Shown here: piece by piece, positions 1 through 6,355 of the stretch
How positions within the stretch are numbered: position 1 is the stretch's first letter
Layout: each line of letters opens with the position of its first letter
Source: an uncultured bacterium
GTDB lineage: Bacteria; Fidelibacterota; Marinisomatia; Marinisomatales; UBA1611
DNA: 6,472 bases
Reading direction: 5' to 3'
Assembly: GCA_938092125.1 (NCBI GenBank)
Contig: CALKMQ010000196.1
Location: 1-6,472 of the forward strand
Program-made: the position numbers and the translations under genes
Notes under the pieces: model-generated
Seen by the model: the letters and a program-made list of their open reading frames with translations, nothing else
Told to the model about the DNA's origin: nothing
The model's database searches: none

Positions 1-867
1 TACTCGTTTTTTATCCTTATCGGAAGCATAAATCGTTCCTCCCAACCCCACTCTTTGAGCCATATATAATGATTTCGTGCCAGGAGCCGCACAGGCATCT
101 AAAATAATGTCATTTTTCTTTGGATTAATTAAGTCTACGACTGCACCCGAGGCTGGATCTTGAATAGATATCTTACCATCTTTGAAAATTTCAGTTTCAA
201 ATATTTTTTCTTTACCGTTTTTTACTTTAAAAAAATTTTTAAAATTATTTTGCTTTGATAGTTCTATATTTTTTTTTGAAAAATTGGAAACCATACTTTC
301 TTCACTGATTTTACTTTTATCTAGCCTTATGTAAATCGGTGCTTTTTTTATAAGAAACAAACACAATTTTTCTGTATTGTGTTTGCCAAATTGTTTTTGC
401 CACTTTTTTATTAACCAATTTGGATATGCTAGTTTTATGTTGTTTTCAAATAAAGAATTCTTCCAACCGTCATATTTTTCATTGTGTCTCTGTATGTTTC
501 GCATAACTGCGTTCACCATAGATCCGGTTTTTTTACTAATAACGTTTTTTGCAAGCTCGACGCTCGAATGAATAGCAGCAAAATCAGGTATTAAATCATC
601 GAAAAGAAGCTCATATATACCTAACCTTAAAACATTCATCAGCTTAGGTTGTATAAATTTAACCTCTCTTCTAGATCCTTTTTCAATGACAAAATCTAAT
701 ATTCCACGATAACGAATGACCTCATTTACACTAACCTTTATTCGCTTTTCTTCATTTTTTGAAAGTGCTTTATTTTTAAAGGATTGCCTTATTAAGGCAG
801 GAATTTTTTCTTTTTTAGTATCAAAATTGTTAAGGATGCTTAAAGCTATTTTACGTGTTGATATCAT
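1..867 (-). CDS. rsmB: 16S rRNA (cytosine-967-C5)-methyltransferase RsmB, 3' end beyond window
   Basis: This gene encodes the SAM-dependent enzyme that makes m5C967 in 16S rRNA. I translated 289 codons with no stop before the left edge. Residues 1-130 look like the NusB-type RNA-binding domain of RsmB, including KLMNVLRLGIYELL (75-88) and TGSMVNAVMRN (114-124, matching the usual GFVNAVLR block). AYPNWLIKKWQKQFG (147-161) is the typical linker. The Rossmann methyltransferase domain then starts with IQDPASG (235-241), the SAM-binding loop DACAAPGTK (257-265) and the acidic D283 after strand 2. The two catalytic Cys motifs (PCSG and TC type) would lie in the missing part; relative to about 430 residues in E. 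coli, roughly 140 are absent. The ATG at 867-865 lies inside the end of fmt (17-nt overlap) behind a strong Shine-Dalgarno; an in-frame GTG at 882-880 sits within that SD and is less likely. The NusB domain favours RsmB over other RNA m5C methyltransferases. Confidence 0.93.
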   Translation of the reverse strand, partial: MISTRKIALSILNNFDTKKEKIPALIRQSFKNKALSKNEEKRIKVSVNEVIRYRGILDFVIEKGSRREVKFIQPKLMNVLRLGIYELLFDDLIPDFAAIHSSVELAKNVISKKTGSMVNAVMRNIQRHNEKYDGWKNSLFENNIKLAYPNWLIKKWQKQFGKHNTEKLCLFLIKKAPIYIRLDKSKISEESMVSNFSKKNIELSKQNNFKNFFKVKNGKEKIFETEIFKDGKISIQDPASGAVVDLINPKKNDIILDACAAPGTKSLYMAQRVGLGGTIYASDKDKKRV

Positions 868-1792
868 GAGAGAAATAATCACCTTCTTTTATATCTGAAC
901 CTTTTAAAAATTCTTCAATAGTTAATCTTTTTTTCCCTTCTTGCTGTAATTCAAGAATCGAAACTAAACCATCTCCTGAATTAACTTCTACTCTTGTGCT
1001 ACTAACACTATGTATAATACCAGCTTTTTCAACATTAGTAGTCCTAACCAATTTTACTTTAAATATTTTTAATTTTTTTTTATTATATAAAGTATACATT
1101 CCTGGCCAAGGTGACAATCCTCGAATCCAATTATTTATTTTATTACTTGACCAAGACCAATTAATTTGTAACATATCTCTATTAATCTTTGGCGCCTTAG
1201 TAGCTTTTGAATTATCTTGTTTTAATAATTTAGCACTACCTAACTCTATATCATTCAGTGCTTTTAATAAAGATTTACTTCCTAAAGTAGATAGTCTATT
1301 TGAAAGAGTCTCGAAGTTATCTTCATCAAATATATCAATTTTATCTTGATAAATAATTTTTCCAGTATCTATTTTTTTTTCAATTTGAAAAATACTAACA
1401 CCTGTATTTTTATCCCCATTCATTAAAGCCCATTGTATCGGAGCTGCTCCTCGATAACTTGGCAATATTGAAGCATGAATATTGACTGCTCCAAACTTTG
1501 GTATATCGATGTACCTCTGCGGCAATATTCTAAAAGCAACAACAATAAATATATCCACCTTTAACGAGACTATTTCTTCATAAGTGTCTTCATCGTTAAA
1601 AGAACCTAGTTCAATTAATCTAATATTATTATCAATCGCAAACTGACCAACATCTGTGTATTGGTTAGTCTTTTTTCTCCCCATTCGTTTTGGTGGATTT
1701 GATATAATAGCACGGATTTCGTGCCCACTCTTAAAAATTGTTTTTAACGGGTCAATAGCAAATCGGGGGTTTCCCATGAAAGCAACTTTCAA
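851..1792 (-). CDS. fmt: Methionyl-tRNA formyltransferase Fmt
   Basis: Fmt transfers a formyl group from 10-formyltetrahydrofolate to the amino group of Met on initiator tRNA, a cytoplasmic step of bacterial initiation. At 313 residues it has the standard family length. The N-terminal Rossmann domain opens with MKVAFMGNPRFA. The formyltransferase core carries NIHASILPSYRGAAPIQWA (104-122), giving the catalytic Asn104 and His106, and IDTG (141-144), giving the catalytic Asp142. ATKAPKI (197-203), INNWIRGLSPWPGMYT (219-234) and the C-terminal LQQEGKKRLTIEEFLKGS (282-299) are the expected tRNA-binding-domain blocks. The start codon is TTG at 1792-1790, not ATG: it restores the full family N-terminus and has AAGGG 8 nt upstream, whereas the first ATG (residue 6) would delete part of the first beta strand. 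It lies 38 nt after def and overlaps rsmB by 17 nt. Nothing catalytic is missing. Confidence 0.97.
   Translation of the reverse strand: MKVAFMGNPRFAIDPLKTIFKSGHEIRAIISNPPKRMGRKKTNQYTDVGQFAIDNNIRLIELGSFNDEDTYEEIVSLKVDIFIVVAFRILPQRYIDIPKFGAVNIHASILPSYRGAAPIQWALMNGDKNTGVSIFQIEKKIDTGKIIYQDKIDIFDEDNFETLSNRLSTLGSKSLLKALNDIELGSAKLLKQDNSKATKAPKINRDMLQINWSWSSNKINNWIRGLSPWPGMYTLYNKKKLKIFKVKLVRTTNVEKAGIIHSVSSTRVEVNSGDGLVSILELQQEGKKRLTIEEFLKGSDIKEGDYFSHDINT
878..890 (-). promoter_or_regulatory. Ribosome binding site of rsmB inside fmt
   Basis: On the minus strand this reads AAAAGAAGGTGAT, which pairs over a long stretch with the usual 3' end of 16S rRNA (its complement ATCACCTTC closely matches the anti-SD tail). 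It lies 10 nt before the ATG at 867 and within the last codons of fmt. It supports that ATG as the rsmB start and suggests translation of rsmB is coupled to termination of fmt just downstream at 851. Confidence 0.7.
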
Positions 1793-1800
1793 TTTTAGAG

Positions 1801-1805
1801 CCCTT
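1801..1805 (-). promoter_or_regulatory. Ribosome binding site deciding the TTG start of fmt
   Basis: AAGGG on the minus strand lies 8 nt before the TTG at 1792. The spacing is near ideal for that codon and too long (23 nt) for the internal ATG five codons later, so it supports the TTG start. Confidence 0.6.
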
Positions 1806-1830
1806 GTTTTTTGTAAATGAATAAAAGTTT

Positions 1831-2379
1831 TTATAAAACGAATTTTTTATCAGAAGAAATTCGTTTAATCTTGGCAACAGATTCATTTTTTATTTTATTG
1901 ACCTCAGATTGGACTTCCGATCGCTGAGTATCATTAACTAAATCTATCATTAAAACACCGTTTAGGTGATCTATTTCATGTTGGATGGCACGTGCTAAAA
2001 GTCCACTGAATTTTTCTTGATGCCATTTTTTTTCTAAATCTTGGAATTTTAAAGTGATTGTTTCTGGCCTAATAACATCTAGAGAAACTTGTGGAATAGA
2101 GAGACAACCCTCAGAGAAGACACTTTCACCTTCATTAGAAGTAATTTCACCATTTATAAAAATCCTTGGGAATTCATTCTCATCAGTATGAGCAATATCA
2201 ATTATAAAGAGATGCATATTAACACCTACTTGGTTCGCTGCAAGACCTATACCCTCTTCTTCATACATTGTATCAAACATATCATCAACAAATTTTGATA
2301 AGTTAATAAAGTCCTCAACCGGCAAACATTTTTTTCTAAGGATAGGATCGCCATAGTGAACAACATCGAGTACTGACAT
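1831..2379 (-). CDS. def: Peptide deformylase
   Basis: Def is the cytoplasmic metallohydrolase that removes the N-formyl group from nascent proteins at the ribosome exit; it acts on the product of initiation with the tRNA formylated by the next gene, fmt. All three family motifs are intact: GIGLAANQ (43-50), EGCLS (90-94) with metal-ligand Cys92, and HEIDH (134-138) with metal ligands His134 and His138 and catalytic Glu135. The N-terminal VVHYGDPILRKKC (6-18) matches the usual start of the family, and 182 residues is normal length. The C-terminal tail (about 148-182) is charged and helical-looking, as in bacterial type 1 enzymes. The ATG overlaps the yajC stop by one base (TAATG) and has AGAGGA 9 nt upstream, so translational coupling is likely. 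The metal is normally Fe2+ in this family, which the sequence cannot confirm. Confidence 0.97.
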   Translation of the reverse strand: MSVLDVVHYGDPILRKKCLPVEDFINLSKFVDDMFDTMYEEEGIGLAANQVGVNMHLFIIDIAHTDENEFPRIFINGEITSNEGESVFSEGCLSIPQVSLDVIRPETITLKFQDLEKKWHQEKFSGLLARAIQHEIDHLNGVLMIDLVNDTQRSEVQSEVNKIKNESVAKIKRISSDKKFVL

Positions 2380-2702
2380 TATTTTAAATCCTCTTCATTA
2401 GTCTTACCAAACAGCCCCGCAATGGAAGATTTATTAAATGTTAGTGAGGTATTGCTATCAACTTTAACGATGACAAGCTTTCCTTTCTCTTTAAAACCAC
2501 TAATGGTGCCGACTATGCCACCAATTGTGATAATCTTATCTCCTTTACCTAAATTGGTTATCATCAGGTCTTTTTCTTTTTGCTTTTTGGCTTGAGGCCT
2601 CAACATAAAAAAGTACAGGATTATCATTATTAGTAAAAAGGGTAAAAAACTCAAGATTCCTCCACCCTGAACTGACTGTGATTGTGCGAAAATAAAATCC
2701 AT
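2379..2702 (-). CDS. yajC: Preprotein translocase subunit YajC
   Basis: YajC is a small single-pass inner-membrane protein that associates with SecDF and the SecYEG channel; its exact contribution to export is modest and still debated. The 107-residue product has the classic layout: a short N-terminal segment with small and polar residues (FAQSQSVQGGG, 5-15), one membrane helix around 16-33 (ILSFLPFLLIMIILYFFM), the hallmark RPQAKKQKE (35-43) at the cytoplasmic face, and a small beta-rich domain with GDKIITIGGIVGTISGF (54-70) that is diagnostic for the family. The ATG at 2702 has only a purine-rich GAGAGATAGAGA upstream, not a clear SD. It sits 72 nt after the kinase gene and its stop overlaps the def start. 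In many bacteria yajC lies beside tgt or secD; neither is visible here. Confidence 0.95.
   Translation of the reverse strand: MDFIFAQSQSVQGGGILSFLPFLLIMIILYFFMLRPQAKKQKEKDLMITNLGKGDKIITIGGIVGTISGFKEKGKLVIVKVDSNTSLTFNKSSIAGLFGKTNEEDLK
2389..2394 (-). promoter_or_regulatory. Ribosome binding site of def within yajC
   Basis: AGAGGA on the minus strand lies 9 nt before the def ATG at 2379 and inside the last codons of yajC. It supports the start that forms the TAATG stop-start junction. Confidence 0.55.
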
Positions 2703-2774
2703 ATATCTCTATCTCTCAATTAACCATAATTTAAGATGTAATCAACGTTATCTAATAACAGAAATCAAATTAAA
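2703..2774 (-). other. 72-nt gap between kinase gene and yajC, possible internal promoter region
   Basis: This is the longest gap between genes inside the cluster and the only internal place where a separate promoter for yajC-def-fmt-rsmB would fit. Loose candidates exist (for example TTGATT followed by AT-rich DNA), but I see no -35/-10 pair with proper spacing. A 5-bp AT-rich hairpin (2747-2759) lacks a U-tract and is too weak for a terminator. Read-through from the kinase gene is therefore as likely as a new start. Confidence 0.3.
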
Positions 2775-3950
2775 CTATTTATTTGGAATTGTTAATTCTA
2801 TAACAGTGCCATTATTTATTTTTGAGTCCAAAACGTATATTTTACCTTTGTGGACCTCTTTAATTATCCTTTGGCATAATGACAATCCTAAGCCCCAACC
2901 TGATTTTTTTGTACTAAATCCAGGGCGAAATATGTTTCTCCAATCTTTTTTAGGAATGCCGCAGCCATCATCTGATATTCGTACTTTCACATCAAAAGAG
3001 CCCTGATCTAAATCAATAACAATTTTACCATTTGAATTGTTAATTGAATCGATTGCATTTCTTATTAAATTTTCAATTGCCCAAGAAATGAGCGTGCCAT
3101 TTGCCATAATTTGGATACCTCCATCAATATTATTTATCAATTTTACGTTGCCTCCAAGTGATGGCATCCTTTTTTGTAGGTAAGCTAGTGTAGCCTTGAT
3201 TCTTTCTGACAAATCAAATATTTCCATTTCTGGGTCTGAACCCATTTTACTAAACCGCCTACTAACTTGTTGTAATCTATCGATGTCTAATTCAATTTCC
3301 GGTATCACCTTATCTAAATTTAAGGGTCTATTTTTAAGGTAATCAAACCATCCCATTAATGCAGAGACAGGCGTTCCTAATTGATGAGCAGTTTCTCGAG
3401 ACAAGCCAATCCAAATATGTTGTTTTTCATTATTTCGAATAAAAGAAAATCCAAAAAATCCGATAAAAACAAAAACCGCAATAGAAAAGAGCTCTATATA
3501 AGTCCAAATTTTAATTTTTTGAATTAAATGAGAATCACCATAATGTAAAAAACCAAAGACTATTGATTCTTGATTTTGGCTCTTATAAATCAATGGTATT
3601 GGTTCGTTTATATCATCCATTGATTTAAGCATTTCAGCTATTTGAACTGAAGTATTAATATTTTTTGGCAAGTTTGTCCACATCGTTGGAATATTATTCT
3701 TATCACTTTGAATAATTGGAAACTTTACTTTTTTTATTACATTTTCAAAAATGAAATTTATATTTGAATCTGATTCATCGTTAACTGCGTTTGCAATTAT
3801 TTCAGCATAGATTTTTACGACGCCCCTATTATCTTCCCTTAATTCTCGAGATAGATAATTGGTATAAGAAAATATTCCAATAGTTAAACAAATACCTACA
3901 AGGAATATACCTCCCTTGATATTTCCTACCTGTCGGTAATTAGCAATCAT
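2775..3950 (-). CDS. Membrane sensor histidine kinase without HAMP domain (orphan)
   Basis: This 391-residue protein should autophosphorylate on a His and pass the phosphate to a response regulator, none of which is encoded in the window. Two membrane helices (about 12-31 and 148-171) flank an extracytoplasmic region of about 115 residues with no motif I recognise beyond FGFLHYGDSHLIQKI (132-146), a juxtamembrane pattern I associate with Bacteroidota-type kinases. Only about 17 residues separate helix 2 from the acceptor His189 in SRETAHQLGTPVSALMGW, so there is no HAMP, PAS or GAF domain. The ATPase domain is complete: N box ENLIRNAIDS (293-302, Asn298), G1 box DDGCGIP (327-333), F box IFRPGFSTKKSG (340-351) and G2 box GWGLGLSL (351-358). 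The residue after His189 is Gln rather than Glu or Asp. The ATG overlaps the preceding stop as ATGA; the nearest SD-like AAGGA is about 16 nt away, so coupling probably matters. The ligand is unknown. Confidence 0.93.
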   Translation of the reverse strand: MIANYRQVGNIKGGIFLVGICLTIGIFSYTNYLSRELREDNRGVVKIYAEIIANAVNDESDSNINFIFENVIKKVKFPIIQSDKNNIPTMWTNLPKNINTSVQIAEMLKSMDDINEPIPLIYKSQNQESIVFGFLHYGDSHLIQKIKIWTYIELFSIAVFVFIGFFGFSFIRNNEKQHIWIGLSRETAHQLGTPVSALMGWFDYLKNRPLNLDKVIPEIELDIDRLQQVSRRFSKMGSDPEMEIFDLSERIKATLAYLQKRMPSLGGNVKLINNIDGGIQIMANGTLISWAIENLIRNAIDSINNSNGKIVIDLDQGSFDVKVRISDDGCGIPKKDWRNIFRPGFSTKKSGWGLGLSLCQRIIKEVHKGKIYVLDSKINNGTVIELTIPNK

Positions 3951-6355
3951 AATCTAACAATAGGTTTCCTTTCTCTATAAAATAAAAAACAAAGTATAAG
4001 AATAGCAGAAAAGAATGAAGTCCTCGAAACAATTTTTGCAAAAATCCAATTCGAATCGTCATAATAGAAGATAACCTGATGATCCCCGTCAGGAACAAAA
4101 ACAGAGCGCAATATATGATTTGTTTGGTAAATATCAGTAGGAATACCGTCAACCTTACATTTCCAACCAGGACTATAATAGACCTCAGATAAAACAAGAA
4201 GTCCTCCACCAATTGTTTTGCAATTAATTATTATTTCATTTGGTGAATTCTTTATAATTTTTGAATTGCCACCTTTGAAATTAATTAAATCAGGACCTTC
4301 ATAATTTAAAACTGAGGCAGTTTCATTCGGTCTAAAAGACAGGTCCATTATTGATGAAAGTGATGATTTTTGACTTTTAACAGATTTTATACCTCCGACA
4401 ACCCAGGACCTAGGTAAAACATCTAAATTTTCATATAGATTATTATTACCTTCAATTTTTTTGAACGCTCGGTTTTCTATTTTTTTATTTGTAATAATAT
4501 ATTTTACATTCAACATATTAAGGATTACTGGCCTACGAAAACCACCGATATCCATTAGATCTTGATAATGCCTTAATTTGACAGCATGGTACCCTCCAAT
4601 GCTTTGAATATTCCAATATCCATATTTGGTAGCTCCAATTTCATCTGCGGGAAAAATTCGGTATTGACTAGTATCGGCTTTCATAAATTTAACATCTTGT
4701 GTCTGGATGAATTGATTTTTCATACTTTTAGAATCTTTGACAGATAAGAACTCATTATTAACAACCCATAAATCAATGATAAGAATAGATATGAAAAGAA
4801 ATGCAAGTCCTCCCTTTGAAATTTTATTTTTCGAAAACAGAAAAATTATAGTTAATGCCCCAAAACAAATTAATAATGCCAAAAGGATACCCTTATTGAA
4901 AAGATCTAGTCGAATATCTTTAACTATATCGATATAATGAATGAACCTATTATCTCCGGGGCTAGAAAAAGATATAAGACTTTCTCCAAATAAAAAGAAA
5001 ATAATACTTGATAAAATAAACACTCCAAATACCTTTAACGAGTTATTAAATATTTCTTTTTTATATTGCTCATTAATTATTTTATCAATTGAAATTGCAG
5101 CAATCATGGGCATTGTAATAGAAAGCATCATATAAATCATTGAAGGCACTCTAAACTTTGAAAAGAAAGGTGCAAATTTAAAAAGTGGCTTATAAAACAA
5201 CGGTAAATGACTACCAAACCCAATTACTAAAATGATAAAAGAAATAGTCCATAAAATCACTTCGGTACGATTTTGTTCTTTATACTTAAAATAATACCAT
5301 AAACTAAAAAAAGATAAAATAACAATTAATAAACCCAAGTAATGAGTCGATTGAGTAAATGGCATATATCCCCAATAAGAAGCCTGTTTCATAAACTTCC
5401 TGGGTTCAGATTTATTTTTTACTGAAAAATTCTGCAAGCCATAATAGTAAGGGTATATAAATGAAATAGTCTCCAACGGATGAAAGGACCACTGTGTAGC
5501 ATAATCCCAAGTTGTGCCCTTTTTAGTATCATCAGTCTGATCTAAAACAGAAATTGAACCTCTATTTGATTCACCTTGAAATTTATATACGTCGTAATAA
5601 GGATCTGATACCATCAGTAATGAAATAATAATAGAAATTGTCAGAAATAAGATATCTTGGATGGTATTTTTATAATTAATCTTATTTTTTATTAAACGAT
5701 ATATAGTATCTACAAGCCACCATAAGCCTATAACCATCCAAGTATAATAGTATATTTGAGGGTGATTAGTCCATAATTGCAGCGCTGATACAACGCTTAA
5801 TAACAAAATAGATTTTATTGAACGATTACTGAACACATACAACGCACATAGGATAAGGAAGGGTGTAAATGCGCCTGCCATTATTTTATTATTATGGCCA
5901 GCGTTAATAAGCCCAAAAACATATGGCGTTAATGCATAAGCTAACCCACCAAACAAGCTAGAGTTATTTGAAACTTTTAAAAATTTAAGTAAGAAAAAAA
6001 GGCCTATGCCCCCTAAGGACAAATAAAACCATAATTTAACTCCAATATTTAAATAAATTAATCTCAACAGAGGTTCTAACGGATGACCTGGTGTGTAAAT
6101 GTATCCACCATAAGATGGTAACCCAGAAAAAAGATTTGGAAACCATTGCGGAAACTCACTAATACTAGTTGTGCTTATCCACTCCTTTATTGGCTCATGT
6201 GCTACCATATCACTTGCTAATGGTATTTTATTATAAATAATTAAATCATGAAGAAAGATAAATGAAATAGCAGGTATAATTAACCATATGTATTTTTTAT
6301 TCATAACTAAGTTATACTTTTTTGAAAATGGAAGACCAAACATACCTGAACCCAT
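3947..6355 (-). CDS. YfhO-family polytopic membrane protein, putative GT-C type glycosyltransferase
   Basis: This 802-residue protein matches the YfhO family, whose Gram-positive members are implicated in glycosylating cell-envelope polymers with a lipid-linked sugar; substrate and reaction are unknown here. A first helix (about 22-41) precedes a loop with PLASDMVAHEP (45-55), whose Asp49 is placed like the acidic residue in the first outer loop of GT-C enzymes. About a dozen further hydrophobic segments follow between 100 and 535, with INAGHNNKIMAGAFTPF (150-166) and TNHPQIYYYTW (196-206). A soluble, presumably outer, domain (about 540-770) carries GGYHAVKLRHYQDLMD (587-602), LNMLNVKYIIT (612-622) and the YfhO-typical YYSPGWKCKVDG (726-737) and PDGDHQVIFYYD (755-766). 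A last helix spans about 776-794. The start is uncertain: ATGs at 6355, 6343 and 6304 are all in frame and none has a good SD; the 6304 start (residue 18) would begin just before the first helix. It overlaps the kinase start by 4 nt. Confidence 0.9.
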   Translation of the reverse strand: MGSGMFGLPFSKKYNLVMNKKYIWLIIPAISFIFLHDLIIYNKIPLASDMVAHEPIKEWISTTSISEFPQWFPNLFSGLPSYGGYIYTPGHPLEPLLRLIYLNIGVKLWFYLSLGGIGLFFLLKFLKVSNNSSLFGGLAYALTPYVFGLINAGHNNKIMAGAFTPFLILCALYVFSNRSIKSILLLSVVSALQLWTNHPQIYYYTWMVIGLWWLVDTIYRLIKNKINYKNTIQDILFLTISIIISLLMVSDPYYDVYKFQGESNRGSISVLDQTDDTKKGTTWDYATQWSFHPLETISFIYPYYYGLQNFSVKNKSEPRKFMKQASYWGYMPFTQSTHYLGLLIVILSFFSLWYYFKYKEQNRTEVILWTISFIILVIGFGSHLPLFYKPLFKFAPFFSKFRVPSMIYMMLSITMPMIAAISIDKIINEQYKKEIFNNSLKVFGVFILSSIIFFLFGESLISFSSPGDNRFIHYIDIVKDIRLDLFNKGILLALLICFGALTIIFLFSKNKISKGGLAFLFISILIIDLWVVNNEFLSVKDSKSMKNQFIQTQDVKFMKADTSQYRIFPADEIGATKYGYWNIQSIGGYHAVKLRHYQDLMDIGGFRRPVILNMLNVKYIITNKKIENRAFKKIEGNNNLYENLDVLPRSWVVGGIKSVKSQKSSLSSIMDLSFRPNETASVLNYEGPDLINFKGGNSKIIKNSPNEIIINCKTIGGGLLVLSEVYYSPGWKCKVDGIPTDIYQTNHILRSVFVPDGDHQVIFYYDDSNWIFAKIVSRTSFFSAILILCFLFYRERKPIVRL

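Noticed and set aside
377..1349. Plus-strand open frames at 377-571, 716-898 and 996-1349
   Set aside because: They run antisense to rsmB and fmt, whose conserved motifs cover the same DNA, and they show no recognisable protein features.
2747..2759. Small inverted repeat GTTAT-CTA-ATAAC as a terminator between the kinase gene and yajC
   Set aside because: The stem is only 5 bp with one G-C pair and has no following T-tract.
2089..3006. Plus-strand open frames at 2089-2298 and 2806-3006
   Set aside because: They are antisense to the intact motifs of def and to the ATPase domain of the kinase, respectively.
3940..4212. A 90-codon minus-strand open frame ending just inside the kinase gene
   Set aside because: It lies in another frame of the C-terminal coding part of the YfhO-like gene, whose own frame there encodes the conserved PGW and final-helix motifs. 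Its hydrophobic look is a by-product of AT-rich DNA.
4737..5135. Plus-strand open frames at 4737-4937 and 4941-5135
   Set aside because: They are antisense to membrane segments of the YfhO-like protein and have no independent support.
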